A stretch of DNA of 64,000 bases from Daphnia carinata (lineage: Eukaryota; Arthropoda; Branchiopoda; Diplostraca; Daphniidae), in contig NC_081332.1 in assembly GCF_022539665.2 (NCBI RefSeq), positions 4,497,884 to 4,561,883 on the forward strand, written 5' to 3'. The translations under genes were made by a program, and so were the position numbers. Each line of letters starts with the position of its first letter. Position 1 is the stretch's first letter. Shown one piece after another: positions 35,001 through 49,546 of this stretch. Under the pieces are notes generated by a model that was not told the DNA's origin, did not search any database, and saw only the letters and a program-made list of their open reading frames with translations.

Positions 35001-38000
35001 TGGTTGGTTTGTTTTTCATTGCGTCATCGTGAAACGAAGAGGGAAAAAAAAAAAAAAATTTGGAAAGGGGCAAGAAAGAATGAAAACATGGGAAAAAAAA
35101 AAATAATTATGGAGACCTGCCGGGCAGCAAAAATTCACGCAATAAGCCAAAGTAAAAAACAAAACAAAAAAAAAAACCCAACGTTCGTCATTTGTTTCTT
35201 TTGTCGCTGTTTCGTCAAAAGACTTGTGTGACAGGGGAAGAAAAGAATAGGGGAATCGGCAGGGATTTGACATGTGTGTTTCCTGTGTGCGGGATTCGAT
35301 TAGCGAGTGGCAAACGTGCGCTGCGAGCGAGGAACGAGCAAGAAGAATGGGCTTACAGAAAAGAGAGAGAGGGAGAGAGAGACCGTAGAAGTATTGGATG
35401 AACTCATCACGGGGATTGGCCATGGCATCACACACGAATTCGCCACTTATTTGCGGGCGAATGAATCAAAAAGAGAACACACACACAGACAACATTCGGT
35501 TGTCTTTTCTTGCCCTTACTCCTATCTGTTTCTTTTAAAAGAAAAATGACACAACTGAACAGATGTCAAGTATAGGCTGAGGGAGGAAATATAGAAGACG
35601 ATACACAGCCAATGAAATAAGAGCAAAAAAAAAAACAAACAAAAACTGTTGCTTTTCCCACTGTTTCAACAGTTAACGTTGCACGAGGAATATCTAGAGA
35701 AAAAAAAAGACGATTTTCTTTTGTTTCTATATTATAGAACGCATACACGCACACAGAGGCTGGCATCACGCACGAATACTTGAACGAACATTAGAGACGA
35801 GGAGGCCCACGGGGAGAAAGACGAAACGGCGAAAAGAAAAAAACGAACTGATTTCCCTTTTTTTTTTCTTTTTCTCAAAAAAAAAAAAATTAAAAAGAAA
35901 CAACATCGAAATAAAAAATCAACAACCTTTCCTCCAAATACGCTCTGCATACGAGGGCGATTACATCAATTATGATAAGTCAGAAAAATATATAGTTACA
36001 ATCATCGGGGAAGAGGGGGAGGGGGGGGGGGGGATTACGGGCAGAATAAAAACAGGAGAAATAGTTCGAGGGGCGGCTTTTGCGGGAAGAGAGAAAACGA
36101 ACGGACACAGCCGAAAAAAATAATTAATACTCTCCCCACCCTTTTTTTACATCCACATCCCAGCCCGTTTTTTTTTCTTTTTCAAAAATTGAGGTTTTTT
36201 TTTTTTTAAAAAAAAAAGGGGGAAAGGGCAGTTTTTTTTTTTTTTCTTCTTCTTCGGGGATGGGACCGGATATATGTATAAATATATATCGGGGGCAGCA
36301 GTGACAATAAAAAAAATCATCTATTTACAACGATACATGCAAATTTTGAATTTTCTCCTCTCATTTTGTTTGTCTGGGTATGCTAATGCTTTTTTCGTTT
36401 GTTTTCAACTTCTACTGCAATTTTGAAAAATCATTCATCTTTTGTTTAAAAAAAAAAAGAAAAGAAAAGAGACAAAAATTCCTATGGCGCGCTAGACCAA
36501 CATGCGTACGGTTCATCGAGAACGTAAACAAAATGAATAACGAAAATCATTTCCACCTGTGCGGTAATGAAACCATTAAACAGACGATAATAGCAAAAAA
36601 AAAAAAAAAAAAAGAGAAGCAAGATAATGACAGCTTTTTTTTTTCGACACGAAACCGAAAAAAAAACAAATGAACCGAGCGATTGAATACCGGACAAGTT
36701 TTGTGTTGAATTATTATTTACTTTAAAACATTTTTTTTTTTTCAGTTTTTTTTTTTTTTCTAAGTTTCGTTTCTCATCCCCTCCCATTTCCTATTGTAAA
36801 ATGGGTTAGACAAAAGAAAAAAAACCTCCTTCGCAAATGTAATTAATAAAAAAAAGGAAAACTGTAAAAACACACACGCACTTCACTGGGCCATTGTTAC
36901 GATTTAGAGACCTTCGCGATTTCATCAACTTTTTGTTAACATGAAAAAAAAAAACAAACATTGGAGGTCAGAACGGATTGCGATGCGGGAGAAATAAAAA
37001 AAAAAAAAAAAAAAAAAAAAACCCCAAATGGAAAGCTGCTCTTTCGTCTTCGTTCTCGTTACGAATTGAGGAAGACGTCAAAAAAGAAAAACTAATCCCC
37101 TTCACGCAACGTCTAACAAGTCAAAATTGGAAGCAAAAAAAAACAAAACAAAATAAATAAATAAAATAAAAACAAAAGAGAAGACGACATCTTTGGAGTC
37201 GGATGAGTAGACGAGTACGAGCAACTTCTATTCCCCGCATTGTCTTTAACTTTTCCCTTATCTTTTCTCAAATAATTTAATTGGTTAATAAGAAAAGAAA
37301 AAAAGGAAATGAAACATAAACAGCTGTTACGTTTTTTTTTTTTTTTTTTTTTTTTACTATGCGTTTTCTCTTGTTTGTTTTTGTTTTCTTTTCCACCCCA
37401 ATCAATGCAAAATTGGAGGGCGACAAAACTTTTACTTTTAAATGTGCCCCTACACCGGATGGGTGTGTGTATGTTGGTGTCAACTACACACGAATGGAAC
37501 GGGAGCAACCGAGTAAAAGAAATAAGATTGAAAAAAAAAAAAACAACAACAAAAAAGAAAAGGACTGGCATCGTAAAGAAGTGGAACTGGTAACGAATGT
37601 TAACACGAAGCAAATGTCACGCATCCAACCCCTCTCTGCCTTTTTTTTTTTTCTTCTGAAAAACAAGAAGGTTTGGGAATATTATTATTATTTTTTTTTT
37701 CTTTGCGGATAGACGTCAAAAGAGGAAGGAAATTGCTCATCCTAGATAACACAGCGTACGTATCTTTTTTTGTCTTTTGCTTTGTTTCCATTTTTCAAAA
37801 ATAACTTCGGTGGCTAAATAAAGAAAAACGTAGCGACGGTCTTTGCTGTTTGTTTCATCAACTTTTGTCCCTCTCCCCCCCCCCTTTAGTTTTTATTTGT
37901 TACTTTTTTGTTTTTATTAAGCAGCTCTTTCGCCACTCCCTTCTGTCCGTTCTGACCACCAAGTGGCACTTGACGAGACCTGCGTTCGGCTAAAATGAAA

Positions 38001-38353
38001 TACAAAAATCCTGGCCGATTATCACACACGTCAAAACAAGAACAAGAATAAGAAAAAAAAACAAACAAAAAAACAAACAGAATCCCTCCCGCAAACAAAC
38101 AAAATGCCTACCAAACAACTAAATTATATAATAATCATATTTATAATAATAACAAGCAAGCATACACAACGCACGCATTCGGTCCGCGCATTATCGATTT
38201 TTGTCTCCTCATCTGTTTTTGAGAGCGCGCACAAGTTGCTCTGACTAAAGAAAACACGATTCATTGAATTTTTTTTTTAAATATAAATTATTTAAAACCG
38301 AAAAAAAAAAAAAAAACCAAACCCCAAATTTTCCGGCTGTGTTGAACCGTTTT

Positions 38354-38402
<49 letters not shown>

Positions 38403-38579
38403 GTCTTTTTCTCACATTAGATAAAACGGGAGACACTGAAGGAGGAAGTGGAGGACAAGGGCGAGGGGCGCGTTTGGAGATTGGTAGTTTGCGTGATGAG
38501 AAAGGCGATGGAGCACAGAAACGTCTAGACGGACAAGTTCAGCTTCCCAACTTGGTGTAGGGCCATCGCTTCACTAAAG

Positions 38580-38611
<32 letters not shown>

Positions 38612-40838
38612 GCACACACACACTAACCGCCACACCGAAAGTGTCTTGCGATCGGAGATGGGGGGTAGTGGGCGGGGTAGTGGGGGGGCTGTTAAGAATG
38701 TTCGTTGTTATCATCGTCTTTGGCTTCCTCATCGTCGTCCATCTTCTCCTCATCGGAGGAGGGCGAAGGGGAAGGTGACGAACGACGAGACGGACTCATG
38801 TGCCGATGGCTCAATTTGTTGCTGGCCGACTCGTCTTCCTCATCGTCTTCGTCCTCGTCGTTGTCGTACTTGTCGTCGTCGGCCGAACTCCGGCCGCCGG
38901 CCGCTTTAGCGTCCGCCTCGACGAAATTATTCAAATTGGCGTCGACGCTGTGATGGAAGCGAGAAGACAACAGTTTGCTCTTCTTCTTGTCGCGCTCTTC
39001 GCTACTGTCCCGATCCTCCGATTCGACACGGTCGCGTTCACGTCCGGCAGAGCTCTGCTGCCAGTGAGGGTTCACCCACTGAGGGGCGGCCGGTTTCCGG
39101 CTCCGACGAGACGATCTGGCCGCCTGCGCGGCCGGCTCCTCCTGCGACGACACGCTCAGGTGATTGCCGCCACCCGTCGTCTTGGCCGAAGCCATGGCCG
39201 TCATTAACGGGCTGGCCATCTTGGCGGGCGGTCGAGCGTCGCGTCGGTGCGCCGTCGTCGTCGTCGTCGTCGGCCCCGTCCGGCTCGACGTGTCCGATTC
39301 GCAGTCGCTGTCTTCGGCTTCGGAATCGCTGTGAGCGAGGGCCGCGGCGCGCTGCCGGGCCAAAGTCAAGTCCAGTCCTTCGGCTCCCGGCGCCATGTCC
39401 GGCGAAGGATTGCCGAGACCCATGCAGAATTGCGACAGCATGCCAGTGGCGTAGAAAGGATACGGCATGCCCAGCGAGGCCATCATGTTCAAATTGCCGG
39501 CCAATTGAGGAGGCAAGCCGGCCAGGGAAGCGGGCAAATTCATGCCGCCCGCTCCAGGGCCAGGGTGATGGCCACCGCTGCCACCGCTGCCACCGCTGCC
39601 ACCACCTGTGGCGGCCGCGTGGTGTCCCGAAGCGTCCGCATCGCCGGCGGCCACTTGCATTTCAAAGAGGCGCTGATGGAAGAGCAAGCGGAAGTGGATG
39701 GGATCAAATTGTCCCGAACTTTCACGGCCGCCGCCGCCGCCGCCGCCGTTGAGCGTGGCGGCCGGCGAAGCGGACGACGAGATCTCCTCCTTGGCCGAGC
39801 AATCCAACGAGTTGGACTGTTGCTGCTTGAGGCGCATTCGGTGGTTGTGGAACCAGTTGGTGATGGTGCGCGTCGACAGGTTCAACTCCTGGGCCAGGAA
39901 TTCCATGGCCGACGTGCTGGGATACGGGTCCAGGCTGAAGGCCAGCTTCAGGGCCTCCTTTTGCTGGTCAGAAAAGAGGATTCTCTGCTTCTTGGCCGGT
40001 GACGGCGACGAGGAGGACAGCGAGGCGCCGGCGCCCGTCGTCAACGACGTCGCTTGATGGTTCTGCCCGCCGTACGGTGACGGACTGCCGCCCATCGAGC
40101 CGTCGTTGCTCGAATTGTCGCCACCCATAAACGAGTTGGTGTTGCTGGACGCGTTTGAATTGGGAGCGACGTCATTGGGGCCCATGGGGAAACCCAAATC
40201 GCGTCGCCGTTTACCGGCTTCCCGTCGCTCCGTCTTGAGGCGCTGGATGTGTTCGATGTTGCGCGGGTCGCTCAACCACAACTGCATGCGGATGAACGGC
40301 TCCCGGCCCTTGATGCTCAACATGTGCCACGGTTTCGGCTTGGAGAGCAACTCGGAGACGGATCCCTGCGACAAGCCCAGCACGGCTTCGCCAAAAATCT
40401 GAAACAAAACGAAACAATTTTGAATGAATAACACATTGGCTTCAAGACGATGTGTTTTTCAAATTTGAGCACAGACGTACGGGGCAAAGGGATGTAATGT
40501 CAAATGAAAAGTGTACCTTTTGTCCAATGTTGTTGGCCAGGAGGACTTCCTTGATCTTGGTCGTCATTCCCTGAGTGTCCAAGTCTTGCGTCAAAGCGGC
40601 TAACTCGTAGACGCTGTGGGCCGGCAGGGAGTAGGCCGCCAAGGTGGGAATGCCCGATCCGGATAAACCGTGGCCGGCTGATGGCGTTGAATTGTCGTCC
40701 ATCGGACTGGGCGTCGTGCCGTTGCTAGTCGCATTGTTATTATGGCCGCCCAGCTGCGCGCCGGACAATGATTTGCCGACGGAAGTGGAGCCGGAATTCT
40801 TCTCGCTCTTGATCAGAACTGGAGACGGATGCAATTGT

Positions 40839-40873
<35 letters not shown>

Positions 40874-41909
40874 GGCTATCTGAGACGCGAGGCTGCGCTG
40901 ATTGAGGCTCGACTGGGCAGACATGAAATGGGCCAACGTAGCGCCATACGTCAAGCCAGTCGGGATGGGACTCGACCGCCCGGATAAGGACGAATTCAAA
41001 TCCATTCCGGCTCCGTGTGTCAGCGATGCGAGCGCGCTGGCGGGACCTCTGAGGCCGTGAAGAGCCATGGCCGAATGGGCGAGGCTGTTGGGCGATAGAT
41101 CCATACCACCAGCTGAATTGACACCGACCGACATGGCCGGCGACGTGGCCGGCATCGACGTCGGTGTCATCATCTTTACCACCGAATTCTTCAAAGCCGA
41201 TTCTGTTTTGAAAACGAAAACGAAAAGGCATTTAACATTCAGGACGTGCTCTAGCGGCAATGTCTGTGTGATTTTGTTTCGGATGGAAAGAAATTGGGAA
41301 AAAACTTACGTGATGATCCCGAATAGCCGCCCGTCCGCATCAGTTTCTCCGGCGCGATTTTGTACTGGGACGCCACCAACTTGTGCACGGCGTTCTCGTC
41401 CTCCAAGAAGATCTTCATCCGGATGAACGGTTCACGCCCTTTCTGAGTCAGCATGTGCCACGGTTTAGGCCTGGCCAGCAGGTCCGACACGGATCCCTGA
41501 GAGAGGCCCAGCACCGACTCGCCAAACAACCGCTGGCTAATAGAATACTGGCTCAGCTGTTCTTTCACCTAAACAATGGCAAATCAAAAATGCTAAAATT
41601 AGATTTCAAATCAATTGTGCTAATTCCAAACGGCATTTTGCAAGCCCCACAATATTGTTCTCCCTCCCTCCCTCCCCCCCCCACCTTCCCGTTTTACTAT
41701 TGTGCCGATGCAATTCATTCCCGTGCGCTGTCGCTTATTGAAATAGCTGAATTACGCAAAACGGGGGGGGGGGGGGGGGGGGGGCGGCGAAGAGAACGCG
41801 TTGTCCCGAAGTGAACGTGAACGACGGGAGAAAGGAAGAATAGCAGGTGCAAAATGCATCCAAAGGAGGGCACAGAGGGAGAAGAGGGGTGATTTAAGGT
41901 TCATTGAGA

Positions 41910-41946
<37 letters not shown>

Positions 41947-44169
41947 AACGGTTCTATTTCCTTCTTTAGACTTGCAATGAAAACAATTGATCCCAGACCG
42001 CCAGACATAAAGAATGGGAAGCGGGATGGCAAAAGTGGTGGTGGTGGTGGTGGAGGAGGGGGGGGGGGGAGTGGCACACCGGAGAAGAATAGAGAATGCA
42101 GTCTGTATATATATATATATCGTGACTTGTGGCTCGCCTCTTTGTACAAAAACTCGAACACAGATGGGGGTTCAATGGGTGTGCGTTCACGGTGTACCAA
42201 CAACAACAACAACAACAACAACAAGTCACAAGGTTTCCTTGAATGCACGCCGGTAGGAGGTCGGTCGGTAGAATCGCAAGGGGAGATGGAGCGCGAGTTT
42301 GGATTTACTACTCTAAAACTCCTTCCAGGTATTTTCAATTAGCTACGGCCAGAAAGAGACAATAGAGACTCGAACGTCGCCGCGCGTCTCTTGCATTCAC
42401 TCCCGTCTACGCCCAACGGGCGAAATGGCGCTACAAGGGGGTTGAGGGGGAGGTAGCGAAACAAAGCCAACACACTATTTGTTCAAAAATAAGAAGAAGG
42501 TAACCGTTGCAAGAAGCTATTGTGCGTGCATTTATAGAAGACGAGCATCCACTGTAAACGATCAAGCACCCCCCCCCCCTTCACCCCCAAAAATAGCAAA
42601 AGAGTACGGTAAACTCTTCGTCTGTAATGCTGCTTTGGCCATTGTGTGTGTGCGTAGCGTTACGCTCGCTCATACCGCTACATCACCCGCTACTCAAAGT
42701 TGATGTACGATACCTTCCCTCTCTTCCTAAACAATGCGCCAAAGCGTTCCGGGCGAATCAAGACGTCACAACAATTGGGAAAAGCGCGCGCGCGCTCGAA
42801 ATCTTGGCATACTCCAACAACACATCTATCTAAACCCCCCTCCCCCCCCCCTCGTTTTTAATGAGTTTATTGATTGGCAAACACACAGACACACGCACTT
42901 CGTATTCGGTTAACGCTTCAATGCCCAAAAGCTAAAGATTTCCCATTTTCGTTGCCCATTGTGTGTGTGTGTGTGTGTGTGTTACGTTTGTGTCAGTGTG
43001 TAAGTTGTTAAGCCATGTGGGGTGGTGGTAAATGAGAAACGAAGCGCCGGATGTAAACGAATGAGGAGAGAATAGGCAAAATAAAAAAGAAAAAAAAAAA
43101 AAAAAAAAAAAAAGGAAGTGCGATGCGGTAGATGGGTAATCTTACCTTTTTGACGATGTCTTCCGTGTTGAGGTTCTGGTACGTGTCGAACTGTTGCTGG
43201 GTGATGGGAGGCAGGATGGCTTTCATCGGCCGCTGCGTCACTTGCGGCAGAGTCGGGTTGGCCGGCTGCGACATTAGCGAATTGGTGATGGAGGCGATGC
43301 GCTGGAGCGGCGAAGCCACGCCGCCATTGCCAGCCGCGACGCCCCCACCGGCAGCGCCACTTCCGGCGGCTCCTGTCGTCGCCGTATTGGACTCGTCCGG
43401 CGACAGGCTCGAAGACGGCCGAAGAATGTTGTGCAACGAGTGAGGCATGTAGAGGCTACCGATCGCATTGTCCGTCGATTTCGACGAACTGTGCAGCGCC
43501 AAACTGCTGTTGGCCGCCTCTCCGGCCACGCTCTTGCTGCGCTCGCCATTCTCGGCGGCCGGCGCGAGCAGCAGCGATTTGTGATTGGCCGACGAGCCGA
43601 CGGCCGATCTCATTTTGCCCACGTCCCGCTCCGAGCTTTCCTCGTCGCTCCGCGCGCTTCCGGCGCCCGTGGCGCTCTTGGGCAGCGACAGGTCTTGAGG
43701 GAAACCGTTGCTGACGTGTGCGCCGCCGCTCATTGTTGTCGTCGATTGATGTTGGCTTCCGGCGCTGCCGACGGGCGTCGACGTCAAATGGCCGGCGGCT
43801 GTGGCCGTCGTCGTCGATGTCGCGTTGGCGTTGGACGACGACGGCGGCTGCATCAACCGGTTGAGCTCCTGTTGATAGACATCGAGGGCCATGCGAATTT
43901 CTTCGGGCGTCCGCTCAAAGAGTGCGCTAGTGTACGATCTATGAATATAACGCGCAAAACACACGAGAACATGAAAAAAAAACCAAAAAAAAAAAAACCA
44001 GTTCGGTCAGTCAGCACGTTTTGTTTTTTGTTGTTGTTGCGTTTCGAAAAACAAAAAAGAACAAAAAAAAAAAAAATAAAAAATAAAATCCCGATCGTTC
44101 GGGATCCATTCTGAGACACTTCTATTTTAAGTCGACGCCGAGCTGCGTGTACATAAGAATGCCCCCCCC

Positions 44170-44211
<42 letters not shown>

Positions 44212-44438
44212 GTGCGAAGGAATTTACTTGTTTTCTTCGTTTGCTAAAACCGCACGGGGTATGTACGAAACGCCCGTCGGCGGATGCACACGAACAAAAC
44301 GATAAGCAAGAAAACAAAAACTCACGAAAATTGAAAGAGAGAGCGCTGAAGCGTGTTGCTTCTTGCGCCATTAAGAAAAACCAAAAACAAAATGACTCGA
44401 AAGCTCCCGTAGTAGCAAAGTTTCTTAGTTTTCTATTT

Positions 44439-44473
<35 letters not shown>

Positions 44474-45785
44474 CCACTATCACTTGGTTGAAATGGACGC
44501 CAAAGTGATGAACGATCGAGCGACACGAATGTCGGGCCATTGTAAATCAATCTAGTCACACTATCGCTATTTTTTGTTTTCTTTTCAATGTATAATCATT
44601 TCGTTTCTTCCTTTTTTCTTTTTTTTTTCCATTTGCTTGATGCAAATTGATTTTTATTTATTCTTTCCCACCCCCTACCCCCCCCCCCCCTTCGTTTCTT
44701 AGGCCGATTGTCGTAAAGCACACGTTACCTATTGTAGTCGCGGAGATTGGACGCCATGGCTCTGGAACCGCCACCGGCTGCCAGGGCCGATAATCCGGAT
44801 AGGTGGGCCGGATTGAAAGCGGCCGGATTGAAAGCGGGCGATCCGCCCGACATCATTTTCGCCAGCTCGTCGTGATAGATGCGCAGCACTTGCTCCTGTG
44901 AAATGTCGTCGTGGTCCGGCTTGCGTCCGCGACGTTGCTGCTGTTGCTGTTGCTGTTGTTGTTGTTGCAACAAGAGGTTAGCGCTGCTGCTGCTACTACT
45001 ATTGTTGTTGTTGTTGTTGTTGTTGTTGTGGTGGTGGTGATGGCTAGACGAAGAAGTCGGCGTCGTAGTGGTCGTCGTGGCACTAGACGTTGATGTGGCA
45101 TTGGCTCCAGCCGACGGGCAGATCGGTTCCACTTTGGGTCCGGGTGATGGAGTCTACCGGAAATCAAAGAGAAAAACAAAACAAAAATGCGTGTTAGGAA
45201 CGTGATAACAAAAACAGATATGGATAGACGTCATCGGCACAACACGCCATCGACTTAGCTATTTGAATAGCCATCTGGAAATATCCATAATATACGATCG
45301 AAAGCTTGAGAACAAGCTGCTCATTTTTTTTTTTGCCTCTCTTTCGAGCGAAGGGGGATGTGCTACTCGCCAGCGAAATATTTCATTTTTAATGCGAGGG
45401 AGGGCGCGGGCAAAAGACTGGCGCAACGAGCGAAACGGTCCATTTAATGTCCCGACGTGCTCGTTTTCTTTCGCGGTGGCCGAAACGAGCCGAGCGCAAG
45501 AGCCTTCCCCGCCCACACTCTCGGGCGTCGATCTAATACATAAGGATATTTTCTCTTCCTTCTCTTCCATTGCCTCGTCGTTAACTAAACAGATGTTCTC
45601 CAAGCGCTATAGGGGGCTACTAAATATATACTCAAGCCGGGCAATTTTCTACAAACAAAAAACTCGAAACACACAAATCGATTTTTGTTTTTGTTTTTGT
45701 TTTTCCGGTTCTCTCTATTGGACATCCGATTTGTTTGTCAACTTCCCAATTTTTTTATGAGCCATGCCCGGTCTTTTCTCTTTAC

Positions 45786-45821
<36 letters not shown>

Positions 45822-47701
45822 CCTGTTATTTATTTTTACCTGTGTTTGGCTGGGCGGTTTGCTCTCGTCGCTCCCAGAGTCGTCGACTTGTTGCGCCCGT
45901 AGTGCGGCGCTGGCCTCGTGCAGGATGTGGGCGATCCGTTCCTCGGTAACGGAGCTCTCCTCCGTCTTGGTCGCCACTGACGAGCCCGTTTCCTTTCCTG
46001 AATAAAAGAAAAATAAGAAAGAAAAATTTTTAAAAAAAATTGAAGGATACGAATGTCAGTTTTCTTTTTCAGCGATAATTACAGCGTTGTCTCATTCTAA
46101 ATTACACGTCCGTCCGTTTCACAACTCAACGATGATCATAAAAAACAAAGAAACAAAAAAAACAAAAAAAAAAACTGAATGTACTATATATCTAAGAAAA
46201 AAACCATTGAAGCGTGAGATCAAGCGACCAGGCGTCAACGAGAGAGTTTGATCAATGAGTTGACTGGAGCGGCACACTAGTCAGTGAAGGGGATATGGCC
46301 GCTGTCTATTCTTTTTTTTTTTTTTCTTTCCTTTTTTCTTTATTATTATTATATCTGCCCCACATTACATAGATGTGAGATAAAGAGGAAAGAAGGCAAA
46401 AAAAGAAATAGATGGATAAATCTCTGGTAGATGAAAGACACCATGAAAAAAAAAAAAAAAAAAAAAAAAAATGAGCGTACGAATGAGGAATGGAAACAGT
46501 TCCACAGAGCGTGACTGTGTACTGCAGGGCCACTTTCTTTTTTTTTTGCGGGTTCCTTTTTTTTAGTTCGCATTTTTTAAAATTTTCTCCTACCGACATT
46601 TCAAAGATGTTATAGTTTATACCCGATATTTAACTACTGGTCTTTTTTTTTTTTTTTAAAGGGTGTCTGTGTGTTTCGAAACGTTATTACGATAGTGAAA
46701 TCTCTTCTCAGAGTTCTCTTAACATTAAAAAAAAAAAAAAAGTGGAAGAACGAACACATGTGGATATAAATAAGGTAAAAAGAAAAAAAGAAAAAAGAAG
46801 AAGAAGAAGGAGAGAGATAGAGAGACAGCTGGAGAGATGATGGATGGTGAGATGTCAAACATCCATCTCTCTCTTTTTCCTCCTTCTGCGTTTGTCGTCT
46901 CGGGCTGCCGGCCTTGAAATAGAACTTTTTGGCTGCCGGGCAAGAGCGGGAATCGAAGTGGAAGAAGGATAAAAAATAAAAATCAAAAAATGAAATTGAA
47001 GAACTTGATTTGATATGAAGCGCGTAATGAGTAAGAGGTACAGCAAAGAAGGCGATGACTTCAAGAAAAAAAAAAAAATTGATCCGAAAAAAACCAAAAC
47101 AAAAAGAAAAACAAGATCTATGGCACTGGAAATGAACACAGCCGGCATATTCAAACATGGCGCCAGTCCCGCAGCGCTATAAAAAAAAAAAAAGAAGAAA
47201 ACCCTCAAGGCCTCAAATCATTTACGACGATGATGGCATTTGGCTTCCTGTTTTTTTTTTTTTTTTTTTTTGAACATGGTTTCCCTAATTTTTTTTTTTT
47301 TTTTTTTTCTTTTTCTTCTTCTTTTAAATCATTTCCAAAATGTCACCGGCCCAATCGAGATTTTCTAATTGGTTAGAGGTATTCAAACTATGCCCTCGTT
47401 GAGGACAATTGGCCACATCATCCGGAAAATAAAACAAAATAAAAAAAAAAAGGAAGAAAATTCAAATAGTCTGGTAAATAATCAAAACAAACCGCTGGCA
47501 GAGCGGATCGTTTGTTTTGCCATCGTCCAAACGCCACCGCCAACTTTGACGAATGCCATCGGTTTGATCTTGCGGGAGTGCCCATTAGGAACTGCCGCCG
47601 CCGCTGCCGCCGCCGCCGCCCCGGATCATCATCATGTCACATGCCTTTCTCAACTCGCCCGTCTTCCTTCTTCCCCCTCCCAAACTCACCCACTCCCGTC
47701 T

Positions 47702-47770
<69 letters not shown>

Positions 47771-49511
47771 TCATATACACACACGATCGCAAAATCGTGT
47801 ATAGAATGTTAAAGGGCTTTATAACGAGGTCGCCAAGCGATGAAATCATCGCTTCTTGTTTCCGATAATTCAAAAATGTGTTTCGCATTTAGTTTGTTTG
47901 AATTGAACGCCCTTCTTCTCTTTTTCCCCCGTTCGCCTTTTCAACACATTTCGAAGCCTTTCGATGACGTCACGATTTCAAGTTGAATATCAAATTTCAT
48001 TGCAAAAATAAAATAAAATGCATTTTTTTTTTCTGTTTCTTCATACGTCGCTCGTCGTGTCTCACGTCGTAAAATCTCACGCAAAGCGAAAAAAAAAAAA
48101 AAAAAAAAAAGGAAAAAAAATATATCGACCGCGGCGCTTAAAGTCCCCGAGGGATGATAAGTCGTTAATGAGAGCAGTGCCGTGCCGAGACCATTCATCA
48201 CCTTCTTTTCGTCCTAGGGGTTACACTACGGGATACGAGCTACAGTAGCATAAAACGCTAGCAAACAAGCAACGGCAAAGAAGAAGTAAAAGAAGAAGTC
48301 GACAAAGATAAAAACATACACAGCAAGAGGTCCTGCTTAAAGGTCCTCAAGGAAGAATTATCCCTCAAAGGGGTGGGGGGGGGGGGCGGGGTTATCATTT
48401 GCTTTTTTTCCCGCAGGATGAATAGCGTGTGAAAACATGACAGAACGCATCGTCGTCCACGTTTTTTTTTTTTTTTTGTGACCCTTCATCTAAATTGGGG
48501 CTAAATATTTTTTTTCTTAGTTTGTCATTGAAGGTCTTTCGTGTTTTTTTTTATTTTTAATGTCCCTACGTTTTTTTGTGGAATGACAAACCACATCACA
48601 AGAACACAGAAAGAGAAATGAGTGTAGTAATAGAGGAGGAAAAAAAAAAAAAATGAAAATAACCGTCACCGACGTCGATGACAGAATGGAGGAGAGAGAG
48701 AGAGAGAGAGAGGGCGGAATAGCAAATAAAATAAAACCACACCCTGTTTCCGGTGAGATTCTAATCTCTTTCTTTTCTTTCCCCCACCCCTTTATTTTCC
48801 TTCTTTTAAGCTCAAATTTTGAACAATTCCAGCTGTTTTTCCCTCTTTCTCCATTTATTTTTGTTGTTGTGTTCTCGCTCCTTACAACAAGCGAGTAATG
48901 ATCATTAAAAAGAAAGAAAGAAAGAAAGAAAGAAAGAAAAAAAAAAAAAAAAAAGGAACTGAAATTCCAAAGCGGCCTCTTTCATTCGCAGCGCTCTCAT
49001 TGCCGGCAGTGTTTTTTTTTTTTTTTTTATTTCTTTCCATTTTTTTCACCGTTTCTTTCTCTTTTAATCATTTATATAACAAATACCCTCCCCTCCTATA
49101 ATTTCGTTTCCCTCTCCATTCACATCATTCCAAAATAAACGAGAGCTAGCGGCATATTTGTCACACAAAAATTGTCTCCTTACGCTAAACGGGTCACCCC
49201 AAAAACCAAGAAAAAAAAACAAAAAACGGATCAATGAATAATCAAAAATGAATGGCGAAAAAAAAAAAAAATTGAATGGTTTGTTTCGTATCGAATAGCA
49301 AACGACTCGTAAAAAACCGTTACTACGGTTAGAGAAAAAGGAAAAACGATTGCTAATGATAGTACCTCGATTAAGCGCAAATGTCGATGTGATTGCATTG
49401 CCTATTTCCTCCTATTTCTTTTTGCTTTTGTGATCGGCGCGTTTACGAACAATCGAACACACATCGAACGTCGCAAGGGATGACACAACATCAGAAAGGC
49501 TCACCGCAAAC

Positions 49512-49546
<35 letters not shown>

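Larger units (their letters stand above)
33907..38691 (-). other. Cut 3' UTR and CASP-route intron, homopolymer-rich
   Basis: The part next to 38691 must be Cut 3' untranslated sequence. The rest is intron for CASP. The region is packed with poly-A, poly-T and poly-G tracts (for example 34618-34644, 36022-36033, 36596-36613, 36995-37020 and 37330-37355). No gene is supported. Confidence 0.55.

Noticed and set aside
34067-38000. Many Lys-, Phe- or Ser-rich frames
   Set aside because: They come from poly-A/T and short repeats in untranslated or intronic sequence; none has a domain or splice logic.
39247-40002. 251-residue plus-strand frame
   Set aside because: It is the antisense shadow of the Cut terminal exon, caused by GC-rich codons on the minus strand.
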